Positions 54,482 to 63,454 of a stretch of DNA of 64,000 bases are shown here, piece by piece (position 1 is the stretch's first letter; each line of letters begins with the position of its first letter). The notes below the pieces were generated by a model. That model searched no databases. It saw nothing but the letters and a program-made list of their open reading frames with translations, and was not told the DNA's origin. The DNA comes from Marinobacter daqiaonensis. Lineage in GTDB: Bacteria > Pseudomonadota > Gammaproteobacteria > Pseudomonadales > Oleiphilaceae. The translations under genes were made by a program, and so were the position numbers. The stretch lies in NCBI RefSeq assembly GCF_900115285.1, contig NZ_FOYW01000001.1, forward strand, positions 1,833,272-1,897,271, given 5' to 3'.

Positions 54482-55744
54482 TTAACGACGCTTCATCGAC
54501 TGGAAGAACTCGTCGTTGGTCTTGGTTTCCTTGAGCTTGTCCAGCAGAAACTCGATGGCCGCGGTATCGTCGTCCATGGAATGGAGCAGCTTGCGCAGGA
54601 TCCAGACCCGCTGGATGTCGGCCTCACTCATCAGCAGATCCTCACGGCGGGTACCGGAGCGACGGATGTTCATGGCGGGATAGATGCGCTTCTCGGCGAT
54701 CTTCCGGTCCAGGTGGACTTCCATGTTGCCGGTGCCCTTGAATTCCTCGTAGATCACCTCGTCCATCTTGGAACCGGTGTCCACCAGCGCTGTCGCCAGA
54801 ATGGTCAGGCTCCCGCCCTCTTCCACGTTCCGGGCCGCGCCGAAAAACCGCTTGGGTTTTTCCAGGGCATGGGCGTCCACACCGCCGGTCAGAACCTTGC
54901 CGGAGGAGGGAATGACGGTATTGTAGGCACGGGCCAGGCGGGTGATGGAGTCCAGCAGGATAACCACATCTTTCTTGTGCTCGACCAGACGCTTGGCCTT
55001 CTCGATCACCATTTCCGCCACCTGGACGTGACGGGCCGGAGGCTCGTCGAAGGTGGAGGCAATGACCTCGCCGCGAACGGTGCGCTGCATTTCGGTCACT
55101 TCTTCCGGACGCTCGTCAATCAGCAACACCATGACATGACAGTCGGGGCTGTTGCGGGTGATGGACTGGGCAATGCCCTGCATCAGGAGGGTTTTACCGG
55201 CCTTGGGCGGCGACACGATCAGGCCCCGCTGGCCTTTGCCGATGGGCGCCACAAGATCCAGCACCCTGGAGGAGAGATCCTCGGTACTGCCGTTGCCCAC
55301 CTCGAGAACCAGCCGCTCATCCGGAAACAGCGGCGTCAGGTTCTCGAAAAGAATCTTGTTACGGGCGTTGTCCGGCTTGTCGAAGTTGATCTCGTTCACC
55401 TTCAACAGCGCGAAATACCGCTCACCGTCCTTGGGTGGCCGGATCTTGCCGGAAACCGTATCCCCGGTACGCAGGTTGAAGCGACGAATCTGGCTGGGCG
55501 AGACATAAATGTCATCGGGACCGGCCAGGTAGGAGGCGTCAGCAGAACGGAGGAAGCCGAAGCCATCCTGCAGAATTTCCAGTACGCCATCACCGTAGAT
55601 GTCTTCGCCGCTTTTGGCGTGCTTCTTCAGGATCGTGAAGATGACATCCTGCTTGCGGGAACGGGCCAGGTTCTCAAGGCCCATTTCCTGCGCGATGTCG
55701 AGCAATTCGGGCACAGACTTCTGCTTGAGTTCAGTAAGATTCAT
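54482..55744 (-). CDS. rho: Transcription termination factor Rho
   Basis: Rho is the hexameric RNA helicase that ends many transcripts. The 420-residue protein has the N-terminal helical bundle [20 protein letters not shown], a cold-shock-like RNA-binding domain with GFGFLRS and [12 protein letters not shown], and a RecA-type ATPase with P-loop [10 protein letters not shown] (178-187), Walker [16 protein letters not shown] and the C-terminal RNA-binding [13 protein letters not shown]. Length equals E. coli Rho (419). The start ATG lacks an evident Shine-Dalgarno, and a leader of more than 200 bases precedes it. Confidence 0.98.
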   Translation of the reverse strand: MNLTELKQKSVPELLDIAQEMGLENLARSRKQDVIFTILKKHAKSGEDIYGDGVLEILQDGFGFLRSADASYLAGPDDIYVSPSQIRRFNLRTGDTVSGKIRPPKDGERYFALLKVNEINFDKPDNARNKILFENLTPLFPDERLVLEVGNGSTEDLSSRVLDLVAPIGKGQRGLIVSPPKAGKTLLMQGIAQSITRNSPDCHVMVLLIDERPEEVTEMQRTVRGEVIASTFDEPPARHVQVAEMVIEKAKRLVEHKKDVVILLDSITRLARAYNTVIPSSGKVLTGGVDAHALEKPKRFFGAARNVEEGGSLTILATALVDTGSKMDEVIYEEFKGTGNMEVHLDRKIAEKRIYPAMNIRRSGTRREDLLMSEADIQRVWILRKLLHSMDDDTAAIEFLLDKLKETKTNDEFFQSMKRR

Positions 55745-56107
55745 AGTTTATTGGTTTATCAGGAATGGAGTAAGCGATAGTTGGAATGACAGGGACGCCC
55801 CTGAACGGTTTGATCGGAAACAATGCGCCGCGCGTGGTGCTGGCCAGATGGAGCAACCGGTAGTGATGGAGTCCGGAAAAAATACTGAAGCCAGAGACAG
55901 GGAGAACAACCGCTCGCCAGGCAAACAGGATAATCGACTACCGGCCGCACCCCTGTCAAGTACCCGTGACCAAATTTGCATCAGTTTGTGTCATCCGTCC
56001 ACCGGAATGTGGCACATCCACCTATGCCGGTTGGGGTACTCCCTTCCATTGACCCGACTCTATACGGATACTGTTATCAAACAGACAGCCATCAACGGAG
56101 TGCCCCA
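55745..56107. promoter_or_regulatory. rho-moaB divergent intergenic region
   Basis: This 363-base gap holds the rho leader (minus) and the moaB promoter (plus). For moaB, TTGACC (56049-56054), a 17-base spacer and TGTTAT (56072-56077) form a plausible promoter. A nested hairpin lies just upstream: ACCGG (56001-56005) pairs with CCGGT (56027-56031) around GTGG/CCAC. On the rho side no clear promoter is visible. A long rho leader is consistent with Rho controlling its own synthesis. No convincing gene was found. Confidence 0.45.
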
Positions 56108-56680
56108 ATGAGCAGCAAACCCACCGGTGAACTGGTCTCCCTCAACCTTGCCCTGCTGACCGTCTCCGATACCCGGGGCCCGGCGGAAGACACTTCGGGG
56201 CAGTACCTGGAAGACCAGCTGGTGGCCGCGGGCCATCGCCTTGCGGCCCGCCGGATTCTGCCGGACGATGTCTACCTGGTGCGGGCACTCATGTCCGGGT
56301 GGATTGCCGACCCCGCCATCCACGGCATCATCATCACCGGCGGCACCGGCTTTCACGAACGGGACAGCACACCGGAGGCGGTGGCGCCGCTGCTGGACAA
56401 GACCATTGACGGCTTTGGCGAGGAGTTCCGCCGCCTGTCCCAGCTGGACATCGGCACCTCCACCATCCAGTCCCGGGCCTTCGCCGGCATGGCGAATCAC
56501 ACGGTGATATTCTGCCTGCCCGGCTCCACCGGAGCCTGCCGCACCGGCTGGGAAGGCATTCTCAGCACCCAGCTGGACAGCCGCCACGGCCCCTGCAACT
56601 TTGCCGCCCTGGTGCAGCGCAAACCGGATCGGGCCATTCACCGCCTGGCGGAAAAAATCGGTGAAAAGGCGGCAGGCTGA
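56108..56680 (+). CDS. moaB: Molybdopterin adenylyltransferase-type protein MoaB
   Basis: MoaB belongs to the MogA/MoaB family that adenylates molybdopterin before metal insertion. The 190-residue protein has [19 protein letters not shown], the family motif [19 protein letters not shown] and [20 protein letters not shown] precedes ATG 56108; upstream in-frame codons lie in the promoter region. It opens the moaB-moeA-moaD-moaE operon, overlapping moeA by one base. E. coli MoaB is 170 residues, so this one has a slightly extended C-terminus. Confidence 0.92.
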   Translation: MSSKPTGELVSLNLALLTVSDTRGPAEDTSGQYLEDQLVAAGHRLAARRILPDDVYLVRALMSGWIADPAIHGIIITGGTGFHERDSTPEAVAPLLDKTIDGFGEEFRRLSQLDIGTSTIQSRAFAGMANHTVIFCLPGSTGACRTGWEGILSTQLDSRHGPCNFAALVQRKPDRAIHRLAEKIGEKAAG

Positions 56681-57894
56681 TGACTGGTCAGACTCTCGCC
56701 TCCCTCGAAGACGCCCTCGACCACCTCCTGGACCGGGCCCGGCCGGTCACCGGCACGGAAACCCTGCCGCTGCACCGGAGCCTGGGGCGGATCCTGGCCG
56801 GGGATATCCAGGTACCGGCCGATGTGCCACCAGCAGACAACAGCGCGGTGGACGGTTACGCCGTGCGGGTGGCTGACACCCCCGGCAATCCGGTCCTGCC
56901 GGTATCCGCCCGTGTCCCTGCGGGGCAGCCCCCGGGCGAACTGACACCCGGCACAGCGGTAAGAATTTTTACCGGATCCGAGATTCCCGCCGGCGCCGAT
57001 GCCGTGGTCATGCAGGAACGTACCGAAAGCCGCGACGGGGGAATCAGCATCACCGCGGACGTGGAGATTGGCCAGAATATCCGCCGCCAGGGCCAGGACC
57101 TGGCCTGCGGCAACGTGGCGTTGACCGGTGGCACTCCGATCCGCCCCCAGGAAATGGGCCTGCTGGGGTCGATGGGTATTGGCGAGATCCCCGTCCTGCG
57201 GCGACTCAGGGTCGCGGTTTTCAGCACTGGCGATGAGCTGGTGGAGCCTGGCCAGCCTCTGGCGCCGGGACAGATCTATAACACCAATCGCTTCACCCTG
57301 GCCGGCCTCCTCGAGGCCACGGGGTGCGAAATGACACGGTGCGATACCCTGGCGGATACCCGCCACGCCACCCGGGAAAGCCTGCTGGCAGCGGCCGCGG
57401 AAGCGGATCTGATTATCACCAGTGGCGGTGTGTCCGTCGGCGAGGAAGATCACGTGCGGGCGGTGCTTGAGGAGCAGGGTGAGCTGTCACTCTGGCGTCT
57501 GGCGATAAAACCCGGTAAACCGCTGGCGTTCGGCAGCATCGACGGCACACCGGTACTGGGCCTGCCCGGCAACCCGGCGGCAGTGCTGGTCACCTTCCTG
57601 ATCGCGGGGCTGCCCTATATCCGTCACTGCCAGGGGAACCGCCGCTACCACCCTCTGGGCGAACCCCTTCCCGCCGGATTCAGTGTGGACAAGCCGTCCG
57701 TCCGCCGCGAATTCATCCGGGCCCGCAAAGAGATAAAGGGCGGCGGTACGGTGGTTACGGCCTACCCCAACCAGAGCTCGGGCGTGCTCAGTTCCGCCTG
57801 CTGGGGTGACGGCCTGGCCGTGGTGCCCGAGCACACCACGGTGGCCCCGGGGGACACGGTCACCTACTATGCCTTTACAGAACTGCTGGGATAG
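56680..57894 (+). CDS. moeA: Molybdopterin molybdenumtransferase
   Basis: MoeA inserts molybdenum into adenylated molybdopterin. The 404-residue protein has the N-terminal domain VPPADNSAVDGYAV, IFTGSEIPAGADAVVMQE, the MogA-like domain with VAVFSTGDEL, TSGGVSVGEEDHV and LPGNPAAVLVTF, and a C-terminal beta domain ending GLAVVPEHTTVAPGDTV. All MoeA family blocks are present and length is normal. Its start overlaps the moaB stop by one base. Confidence 0.95.
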   Translation: MTGQTLASLEDALDHLLDRARPVTGTETLPLHRSLGRILAGDIQVPADVPPADNSAVDGYAVRVADTPGNPVLPVSARVPAGQPPGELTPGTAVRIFTGSEIPAGADAVVMQERTESRDGGISITADVEIGQNIRRQGQDLACGNVALTGGTPIRPQEMGLLGSMGIGEIPVLRRLRVAVFSTGDELVEPGQPLAPGQIYNTNRFTLAGLLEATGCEMTRCDTLADTRHATRESLLAAAAEADLIITSGGVSVGEEDHVRAVLEEQGELSLWRLAIKPGKPLAFGSIDGTPVLGLPGNPAAVLVTFLIAGLPYIRHCQGNRRYHPLGEPLPAGFSVDKPSVRREFIRARKEIKGGGTVVTAYPNQSSGVLSSACWGDGLAVVPEHTTVAPGDTVTYYAFTELLG

Positions 57895-57899
57895 TCACT

Positions 57900-58163
57900 A
57901 TGGCAACCGACACCATCACCGTGCGTTACTTTGCCCGCCTGCGGGAGGAGCTGGGTACCGACAGCGAGGTCCTGGCCCTCGATGCCGAACAGCGGACCGC
58001 CGGCGACCTCCTGAATACTCTGGCTGAGCGGGGAGGCCCCTGGCGGCAGCTGGCCGGTGACCAGCCGGTCATGATTGCGGTCAACCAGGCCATGGCCAGG
58101 CCTCACACTCGGGTCGGACCGGGGGATGAGGTCGCCTTCTTTCCACCGGTCACCGGAGGCTGA
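57900..58163 (+). CDS. moaD: Molybdopterin synthase small subunit
   Basis: MoaD is a ubiquitin-like sulphur carrier that donates sulphur to precursor Z in molybdopterin synthase. The 87-residue protein has the beta-grasp start ITVRYFARLREELGTDSE and the essential C-terminal di-glycine in DEVAFFPPVTGG, which is thiocarboxylated. It starts five bases after moeA and ends two bases before moaE, its enzyme partner. Confidence 0.95.
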   Translation: MATDTITVRYFARLREELGTDSEVLALDAEQRTAGDLLNTLAERGGPWRQLAGDQPVMIAVNQAMARPHTRVGPGDEVAFFPPVTGG

Positions 58164-58165
58164 TC

Positions 58166-58621
58166 ATGGATCTGGTTCAGGTTGGGGAGGAAGACTTCGA
58201 TCCCGCCGAGGAGTACGCCCATCTCAGGACCAGTGGCTCCGGGACCGGCGCCATTGCCACCTTCACCGGTCTGGTCCGTGACAGCGGCGACCTCAGTGGG
58301 GTGACGGGTCTTTACCTGGAACACTACCCGGGCATGACCGAACAGGTCATCACCGGTCTGATCCACCAGGCCCGGGAGCGCTGGGATCTCCACCGGGTGC
58401 GGATAATCCACCGCGTCGGCAGCCTCAGGCTGACAGATCAGATCGTGTTTGTGGGCGTCAGCAGCGCCCATCGCTCGGATGCCTTCGCCGCCTGCCAGTT
58501 CCTGATGGATACTCTCAAGACCAGCGTGCCGTTCTGGAAGAAGGAACTGACCGACAGCGGTGAGCACTGGGTGGAGCAGAAGGCTTCTGACCGGCAGTCG
58601 GGTGAGCGCTGGGAAGAGTGA
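58166..58621 (+). CDS. moaE: Molybdopterin synthase catalytic subunit
   Basis: MoaE converts precursor Z to molybdopterin with sulphur from MoaD. The 151-residue protein shows GAIATFTGLVRD, LEHYPGMTEQVITGL, HRVGSLRLTDQIVFVGVSS, HRSDAFAACQFLMDTLK and the catalytic-lysine region VPFWKKELTDSGEHWVE. It ends the operon; a short GCCCG/CGGGC hairpin (58653-58670) sits between it and the convergent mobA. The pathway genes moaA and moaC are not in the window. Confidence 0.95.
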   Translation: MDLVQVGEEDFDPAEEYAHLRTSGSGTGAIATFTGLVRDSGDLSGVTGLYLEHYPGMTEQVITGLIHQARERWDLHRVRIIHRVGSLRLTDQIVFVGVSSAHRSDAFAACQFLMDTLKTSVPFWKKELTDSGEHWVEQKASDRQSGERWEE

Positions 58622-58679
58622 TTTCCGGCTCCGGGAATTCGAATGAGAACCCGCCCGCATGAAAACGGGCCCCGGGGCA

Positions 58680-59279
58680 CTAGTAGGCTTTGCCGTCCTC
58701 CAGCCGGTTGATGTTATCCAGCAGGCTCTCCGGCTCGATGCTGACTGAACGCGCACCTGCCGCGCCCGCGAAAGCCATCACCCGGCGATCGCCCGCCTTC
58801 AGCCTCCGCGCCACCATCGTCGCCAAAGAGACCGGGTAAACACCGTGGAGCGGGTGCTGCCGACCCCCAGAGCTTACGATAACCGGCACACCGGGCGCGG
58901 CCTGGTAAGCCCGGTACAGCGCCCGAAACAGTTCGGGCGTGACCCCGGGGGTATCGCACGGGGAGACCAGCACCGCGTCAAAGCCCTCACTGGCCGCCGC
59001 CTGCAGCCCCGCCAACAGCCCGGCCATGGGGCCCTGCCACCGCAACTCAGCCGCATCGCTGACCAGACGGGAACTGTAACCGCGATAGCGGTCGTGGGAG
59101 CGGTTGGCGCTGATCCATACGGGGGAGACCACCGGCGTCATGGCATCCAGCACCCAGGCGACCAGGGGGCGCCCCTGCCACTCGACCAGTCCCTTATCCG
59201 CACCGCCCATACGGCGGCCTTCGCCGCCGGCGAGGATCAGACCGGCAATGGTCTGCTTGTCCGTCTCGTCAGCCATCAT
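58680..59279 (-). CDS. mobA: Molybdenum cofactor guanylyltransferase
   Basis: MobA attaches GMP to molybdenum cofactor to form the bis-MGD form. The 199-residue protein has the nucleotide-binding LILAGGEGRRMGGADKGLVE near the start, GPMAGLLAGLQAA, the metal-binding VSPCDTPGVTP and RQHPLHGVYP. The start is ambiguous: ATG 59279 or 59276 is preferred (AGAG just upstream); ATG 59288 would follow directly on the trxA terminator T run. The gene is downstream of trxA on the same strand and convergent with moaE. Confidence 0.9.
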   Translation of the reverse strand: MMADETDKQTIAGLILAGGEGRRMGGADKGLVEWQGRPLVAWVLDAMTPVVSPVWISANRSHDRYRGYSSRLVSDAAELRWQGPMAGLLAGLQAAASEGFDAVLVSPCDTPGVTPELFRALYRAYQAAPGVPVIVSSGGRQHPLHGVYPVSLATMVARRLKAGDRRVMAFAGAAGARSVSIEPESLLDNINRLEDGKAY

Positions 59280-59288
59280 CTCTGGCAT

Positions 59289-59326
59289 AAAAAAACCGCC
59301 CGTGAACCCGAAGTCCAGGGACGGTT
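59289..59326 (-). terminator. Intrinsic terminator of trxA
   Basis: On the minus strand AACCGTCCCTG pairs with CACGGGCGGTT (59294-59304), allowing one G-U pair and one mismatch, followed by a run of T (59289-59295). It ends only 10 bases before the preferred mobA start, so mobA must rely on read-through or its own start. Confidence 0.75.
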
Positions 59327-59343
59327 TTCCGCCTCTTGATCGA

Positions 59344-59670
59344 TCAGAGGTTGCTGTCGAGGAAGGCGGCCAGCTGGGACTTGGACAGGGCGCCGACCTT
59401 GGTGGCGTCCACATTGCCGTTCTTGAACAGCATCAGGGTGGGAATGCCGCGGATGTTGAACTTGGGCGGTGTCTGCTCGTTCTCGTCGATGTTCAGTTTG
59501 CAGACCTTGAGCTTGCCCTCATACTCCTCGGCAATCTCTTCAAGCACCGGCGCGATCATTTTGCATGGACCGCACCATTCCGCCCAGTAGTCCACCAGTA
59601 CGGGAACGTCGGAATTCAGGACATCCTGCTCAAAGGAATCGTCTGTTACTTTTACGATATTTCCGCTCAT
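59344..59670 (-). CDS. trxA: Thioredoxin 1
   Basis: A 108-residue thioredoxin that reduces disulphides in cytoplasmic proteins. The active site WCGPCKM (residues 32-38, Cys33 and Cys36) is intact, as are the fold residues [10 protein letters not shown] and the cis-proline segment [13 protein letters not shown]. Length equals E. coli TrxA. It is separated from rho by the molybdenum-cofactor genes; in Pseudomonas trxA and rho are adjacent. Confidence 0.97.
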   Translation of the reverse strand: MSGNIVKVTDDSFEQDVLNSDVPVLVDYWAEWCGPCKMIAPVLEEIAEEYEGKLKVCKLNIDENEQTPPKFNIRGIPTLMLFKNGNVDATKVGALSKSQLAAFLDSNL

Positions 59671-59856
59671 TGCTGTTTCCTGCGTCTGTCGCCGGTCTTG
59701 TCACTGACTGACCGCCGGCGAACTGGATCTTTGACGGTATGGGACCGCCGCGAACGATACAACTGATTCGAAAATTGGATAGGCCCTACTTTACGCGATT
59801 TCTCATGCGCCTGTGAAGCGCCATGGCGGTTCCGCCGGCGAGGGGGCCGTTCGTTA

Positions 59857-59886
59857 CTGACAGGCCGGAAGCATATCGCTTATAGT
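59857..59886 (+). promoter_or_regulatory. Putative ppx promoter
   Basis: CTGACA (59857-59862), an 18-base spacer and TATAGT (59881-59886), 77 bases before ppx. Both boxes are one mismatch from consensus. The remaining part of the trxA-ppx gap shows nothing else clear. Confidence 0.6.
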
Positions 59887-59962
59887 ACCCGGCAGCGAAG
59901 CCCGACGGGCAAGATGGCGCAAGCGCCTCACTATAAAGGCTGGCAAGAGGATTTCAAGAGAC

Positions 59963-61477
59963 GTGACAGCCCCAGACAACGCCAACCCGCCCGAGCTGCT
60001 GGCGGCCATCGACATGGGCTCCAACAGCTTTCACATGGTCGTTGCCCGTCAGGTCCATGGCGAAATCCGCACCCTCGAAAAAATGGGCGAGAAGGTCCAG
60101 CTGGGAGCCGGCCTCGACATCAATAACTGCCTGACGGAAGAGGCGCAGCAACGGGCGCTGGCCTGCCTGGGAAGGTTCGCCCAGCGCATCAGCGGTATGC
60201 CACCGGAAGCGGTACAGATTGTCGGCACCAATGCCCTCAGGGTTGCCCGCAATGCCGGCGCCTTCATTGCAAGGGCGGAGGAGGTTCTGGGTTATCCCGT
60301 GGAAATCATTGCCGGCCGGGAAGAGGCGCGCCTTATCTACCTTGGCGTGGCCCATACCCTCTCCGACGACACCGGGCGCCGGCTGGTCATCGATATCGGC
60401 GGCGGCAGCACCGAGTTCATTATCGGGGAACGGTTTGAAACCCAGGCCCTGGAAAGCCTGCACATGGGCTGCGTGTCCTTCCGTAACCGGTACTTTCCCG
60501 ATGGCAAGATCAGCCGTCGGCAAATGGACCAGGCGGTGACCCATGCCTCCCAGGAACTGCTCAATATACGCTCCGGTTACCGCGAGCTGGGCTGGCACAG
60601 CGCGGTGGGTTCCTCGGGCTCCATCAAGGCCGTGGCCACCGCCCTCAGCACACTGCGGATCAACGACGGGGTCCTCGACCTGAAAGGCATGCGGGAACTG
60701 CGCCGGCGGCTGATTGACATGGGCCATGTGCGACGACTGGCGGACCTGGGGATCCGGGCGGATCGCCAGAGCATTTTCCCGGCGGGTTTCGCGATCCTGA
60801 TGGCCGCTTTCGAGTCCCTGGGTATCGAGAGCATGACCTACGCCGATGGTGCCCTCCGGGAAGGCCTGCTCTACGACATCCTGGGCCGGATCCAGCATGA
60901 GGACGTAAGGGAGCGCACCATCAGCGCACTGCAGGAGCGCTATCATCTGGACCAGCGCCATGGCGAAGCCGTGGAGAACTCGGCCATCGCCGTCTGGCAA
61001 TCCGTCAGCCGTGACTGGGATATCGACACCGTGGCTGACGAGGAGTTGCTGAGATGGGCCTGCCGTCTGCACGAGATTGGCCTGACCATATCCCACAGCC
61101 AGTACCACAAGCATGGCGCCTACCTGCTGCGTTACTCCGACCTGCCCGGCTTTACCCAGCAATTCCAGCAGGAACTGGCCACCCTTGTCCGCGGCCACCG
61201 ACGCAAGTTCTCCCCGGCGATTTTCGAGGGCTTCAACCCGGAGGAAACGAGCCGGCTCCAGCGCCTCTGCATTCTGGTACGACTGGGCGTACTCCTGCAA
61301 CACGCCCGCAAGTACGAGGAGCCACCGAAGGTCAGCGCCAGGGCCAGCAACAAGCGACTGCAGCTGATACTGGACGACCGCTGGCTCAGGGAGCGTCCGC
61401 TGACCCTGGCGGACCTGGAAAACGAAAAGGAATACCTGGTCAGACAGGGCTATACGCTTCAGATCCAGACCCGCTGA
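59963..61477 (+). CDS. ppx: Exopolyphosphatase
   Basis: Ppx releases phosphate from the ends of polyphosphate. The 504-residue protein of the Ppx/GppA family has phosphate-binding ELLAAIDMGSNSFHMVVAR (Asp17), IVGTNALRVARN, REEARLIYLGVA, VIDIGGGSTEFI and a C-terminal HD-like region with HEIGLTISHSQYHKHGAYLL. The start is GTG 59963 after AAGAG. Position beside trxA fits ppx in Pseudomonas; GppA activity cannot be excluded by sequence. Confidence 0.9.
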   Translation: MTAPDNANPPELLAAIDMGSNSFHMVVARQVHGEIRTLEKMGEKVQLGAGLDINNCLTEEAQQRALACLGRFAQRISGMPPEAVQIVGTNALRVARNAGAFIARAEEVLGYPVEIIAGREEARLIYLGVAHTLSDDTGRRLVIDIGGGSTEFIIGERFETQALESLHMGCVSFRNRYFPDGKISRRQMDQAVTHASQELLNIRSGYRELGWHSAVGSSGSIKAVATALSTLRINDGVLDLKGMRELRRRLIDMGHVRRLADLGIRADRQSIFPAGFAILMAAFESLGIESMTYADGALREGLLYDILGRIQHEDVRERTISALQERYHLDQRHGEAVENSAIAVWQSVSRDWDIDTVADEELLRWACRLHEIGLTISHSQYHKHGAYLLRYSDLPGFTQQFQQELATLVRGHRRKFSPAIFEGFNPEETSRLQRLCILVRLGVLLQHARKYEEPPKVSARASNKRLQLILDDRWLRERPLTLADLENEKEYLVRQGYTLQIQTR

Positions 61478-61498
61478 CCCGGCCCGGATGGCGGAGAT

Positions 61499-63433
61499 TC
61501 AGCCCGCCTCGAGCCGGGCCTCCAGGCTTTCCAGAGCTTCGGTGGTTTCCAGCCAGGTCGCTTCCGCCTCTTCCAGAGCTGCGCTCACAGTAGCCTGCTC
61601 GGCCAGCAGGGATTTCAGGCGATCCTTGTTACCCGCCTCATACAGCGTCGCGTCCGCAAGGGTCTCCTCCAGTTCCGTCAGCCGCGACTGGGCCTGCTCC
61701 ATCGCTTTTTCGGCCTGGCTCAGCCGTTTCTTCCATGGACTCAGCTGCTGACGGAGCTGCGCCTGCTCCCGCTTGAGGGCCTTGCGCTCGTCGGCGTTCA
61801 GGCCGGTGGCGACCGTCGTCACACTGCTCTGGCTGTCACGGCGAGGCGGCTCGGCCTCGTCCTTGCGCCTCTCCCCCAGCCAGCGCTCGTAGTCCTCCAG
61901 GTCTCCCTCGTAAGGGACGACGATGCCATCATTCACCAGCCAGAACTCATCCACCGTATTGCGTAACAGGTGGCGATCGTGGGACACCACTACCATGGCG
62001 CCTTCGAAGTTCTGCAACGCCATGGTCAGGGCCTGGCGCATCTCCAGATCCAGGTGGTTGGTGGGCTCGTCCAGCAGCAACAGGTTTGGCTTCTTCCACG
62101 CGATCACCGCCAGGGCCACACGGGCCTTCTCCCCCCCTGAGAAGGAGCGGATCGGAGAGAGCGCCTCGTCTCCGTGAAAATCAAAGCCACCCAGGAAATT
62201 GCGGATACTCTGCTCGGACGCCTTCGGCGCCAGCCGCTGTAGATGCAGGAAGGGACTGGCGTCCAGATCCAGGGATTCCAGCTGATGCTGGGCAAAATAG
62301 CCAATGGCCAGATGTTCGCCGCAGGTGCGCTCACCCGCCAGCAGGGTCGTGTCGCCCCGCAGCGCATCCATCAGGGTGGACTTGCCGGCCCCGTTGGGGC
62401 CCAGCAGGCCGATGCGGCTACCGGGCAGCAGGGTCAGGTTGAGGTCCGACAGCACCACGGTATCGCCGTGCCCCGCCTCCCCATTGCGAATGGACAGGAG
62501 GGGGTTGGAGACCCTGTCGGCCAGCGGGAAGGTAAAGCTGAACGGCGAGTCGATATGGGCCGGGGCGATCCGCTCCATTCGTTCCAGCGCCTTGACCCGG
62601 CTCTGGGCCTGACGCGCCTTGGTGGCCTTGGCCTTGAAGCGGTCCACGAAACGCTGGATCTCGGCGACCCTGGCCTGCTGCTTCTCGTAGTTTGCCTGCT
62701 GCTGGGCCAGTCGCTCACTGCGCTGGCTTTCGAAGGCGGAGTAATTACCGGTGTATTGCACCAGCTTCTTCTGGTCAAAATGAATAATGTGGGTCGCCAC
62801 CCGGTCCATGAAATCCCGGTCGTGGGAAATGAAAAGTAACGTACCCGGATAGCGGGCGAGCCAGTTCTCCAGCCAAAGACAGGCGTCCAGGTCGAGGTGG
62901 TTGGTGGGCTCGTCGAGCAGTAACAGATCGGACGGCTTCATCAGGGCCTGGGCCAGGTTAAGACGGATGCGCCAGCCACCGGAAAAGGACGCCACCGGCC
63001 GGTCCGCATCGCCATCGGCAAAGCCGAGGCCTCGAATCAGTGCCTCCGCCCGGCGGGAAGCCGACCAGGCCTCATGCAGATCCAGCTCACCGTGAATCCG
63101 CGCCATGCCATGATCGTCGCCGGCCTCTTCCGCCTTCGCCAATTCCGCTTCCAGCTCACGCAGGCGGCTATCGCCATCGAGCACGAAGTCACGGGCGCTA
63201 CGCTGGGAGGCCGCCACCTCCTGGGCCATATGGGCAATGCGACATCCTCCCGGCAGCGCCACTGTCCCCTGCTCCGGAGACAGCTGGCCCAGGAGCAGCT
63301 GGAACAGACTGGATTTTCCGGCGCCGTTGGCACCGACAATCGCAACCCTCTGACCGGGCTGAATGGTGACGCTGGTGTTATCTAGCAACCAGACGCCACC
63401 GCGTTGTAAACTGAGATCGGTTATCGTAAGCAT
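61499..63433 (-). CDS. ABC-F family ATPase (YheS-like)
   Basis: A 644-residue cytoplasmic protein with two ABC cassettes and no membrane segments, as in ribosome-acting ABC-F proteins. Cassette 1 has Walker A GANGAGKSS (about 34-42), signature SFSGGWRIRLNLAQAL and LLLDEPTNHLDLD; the linker (about 240-300, RVAEIQRFVDRFKAKATKAR) is the P-site tRNA interaction motif; cassette 2 has GPNGAGKST, SGGEKARVALA and LLLDEPTNHLDLE. A C-terminal coiled coil follows about residue 530. Layout agrees with E. coli YheS; Uup is the alternative. Confidence 0.88.
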   Translation of the reverse strand: MLTITDLSLQRGGVWLLDNTSVTIQPGQRVAIVGANGAGKSSLFQLLLGQLSPEQGTVALPGGCRIAHMAQEVAASQRSARDFVLDGDSRLRELEAELAKAEEAGDDHGMARIHGELDLHEAWSASRRAEALIRGLGFADGDADRPVASFSGGWRIRLNLAQALMKPSDLLLLDEPTNHLDLDACLWLENWLARYPGTLLFISHDRDFMDRVATHIIHFDQKKLVQYTGNYSAFESQRSERLAQQQANYEKQQARVAEIQRFVDRFKAKATKARQAQSRVKALERMERIAPAHIDSPFSFTFPLADRVSNPLLSIRNGEAGHGDTVVLSDLNLTLLPGSRIGLLGPNGAGKSTLMDALRGDTTLLAGERTCGEHLAIGYFAQHQLESLDLDASPFLHLQRLAPKASEQSIRNFLGGFDFHGDEALSPIRSFSGGEKARVALAVIAWKKPNLLLLDEPTNHLDLEMRQALTMALQNFEGAMVVVSHDRHLLRNTVDEFWLVNDGIVVPYEGDLEDYERWLGERRKDEAEPPRRDSQSSVTTVATGLNADERKALKREQAQLRQQLSPWKKRLSQAEKAMEQAQSRLTELEETLADATLYEAGNKDRLKSLLAEQATVSAALEEAEATWLETTEALESLEARLEAG

Positions 63434-63454
63434 AGCGGGATTATACGACGTCTT

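Noticed and set aside
55748..55981. 77-codon minus-strand frame before rho as a leader peptide gene
   Set aside because: No ribosome site at its ATG and no resemblance to a known leader peptide; kept only as a low-interest note.
55599..56111. 170-codon plus-strand frame across the rho start
   Set aside because: It runs antisense to the rho coding region and through the intergenic region, with no ribosome site and no family features.
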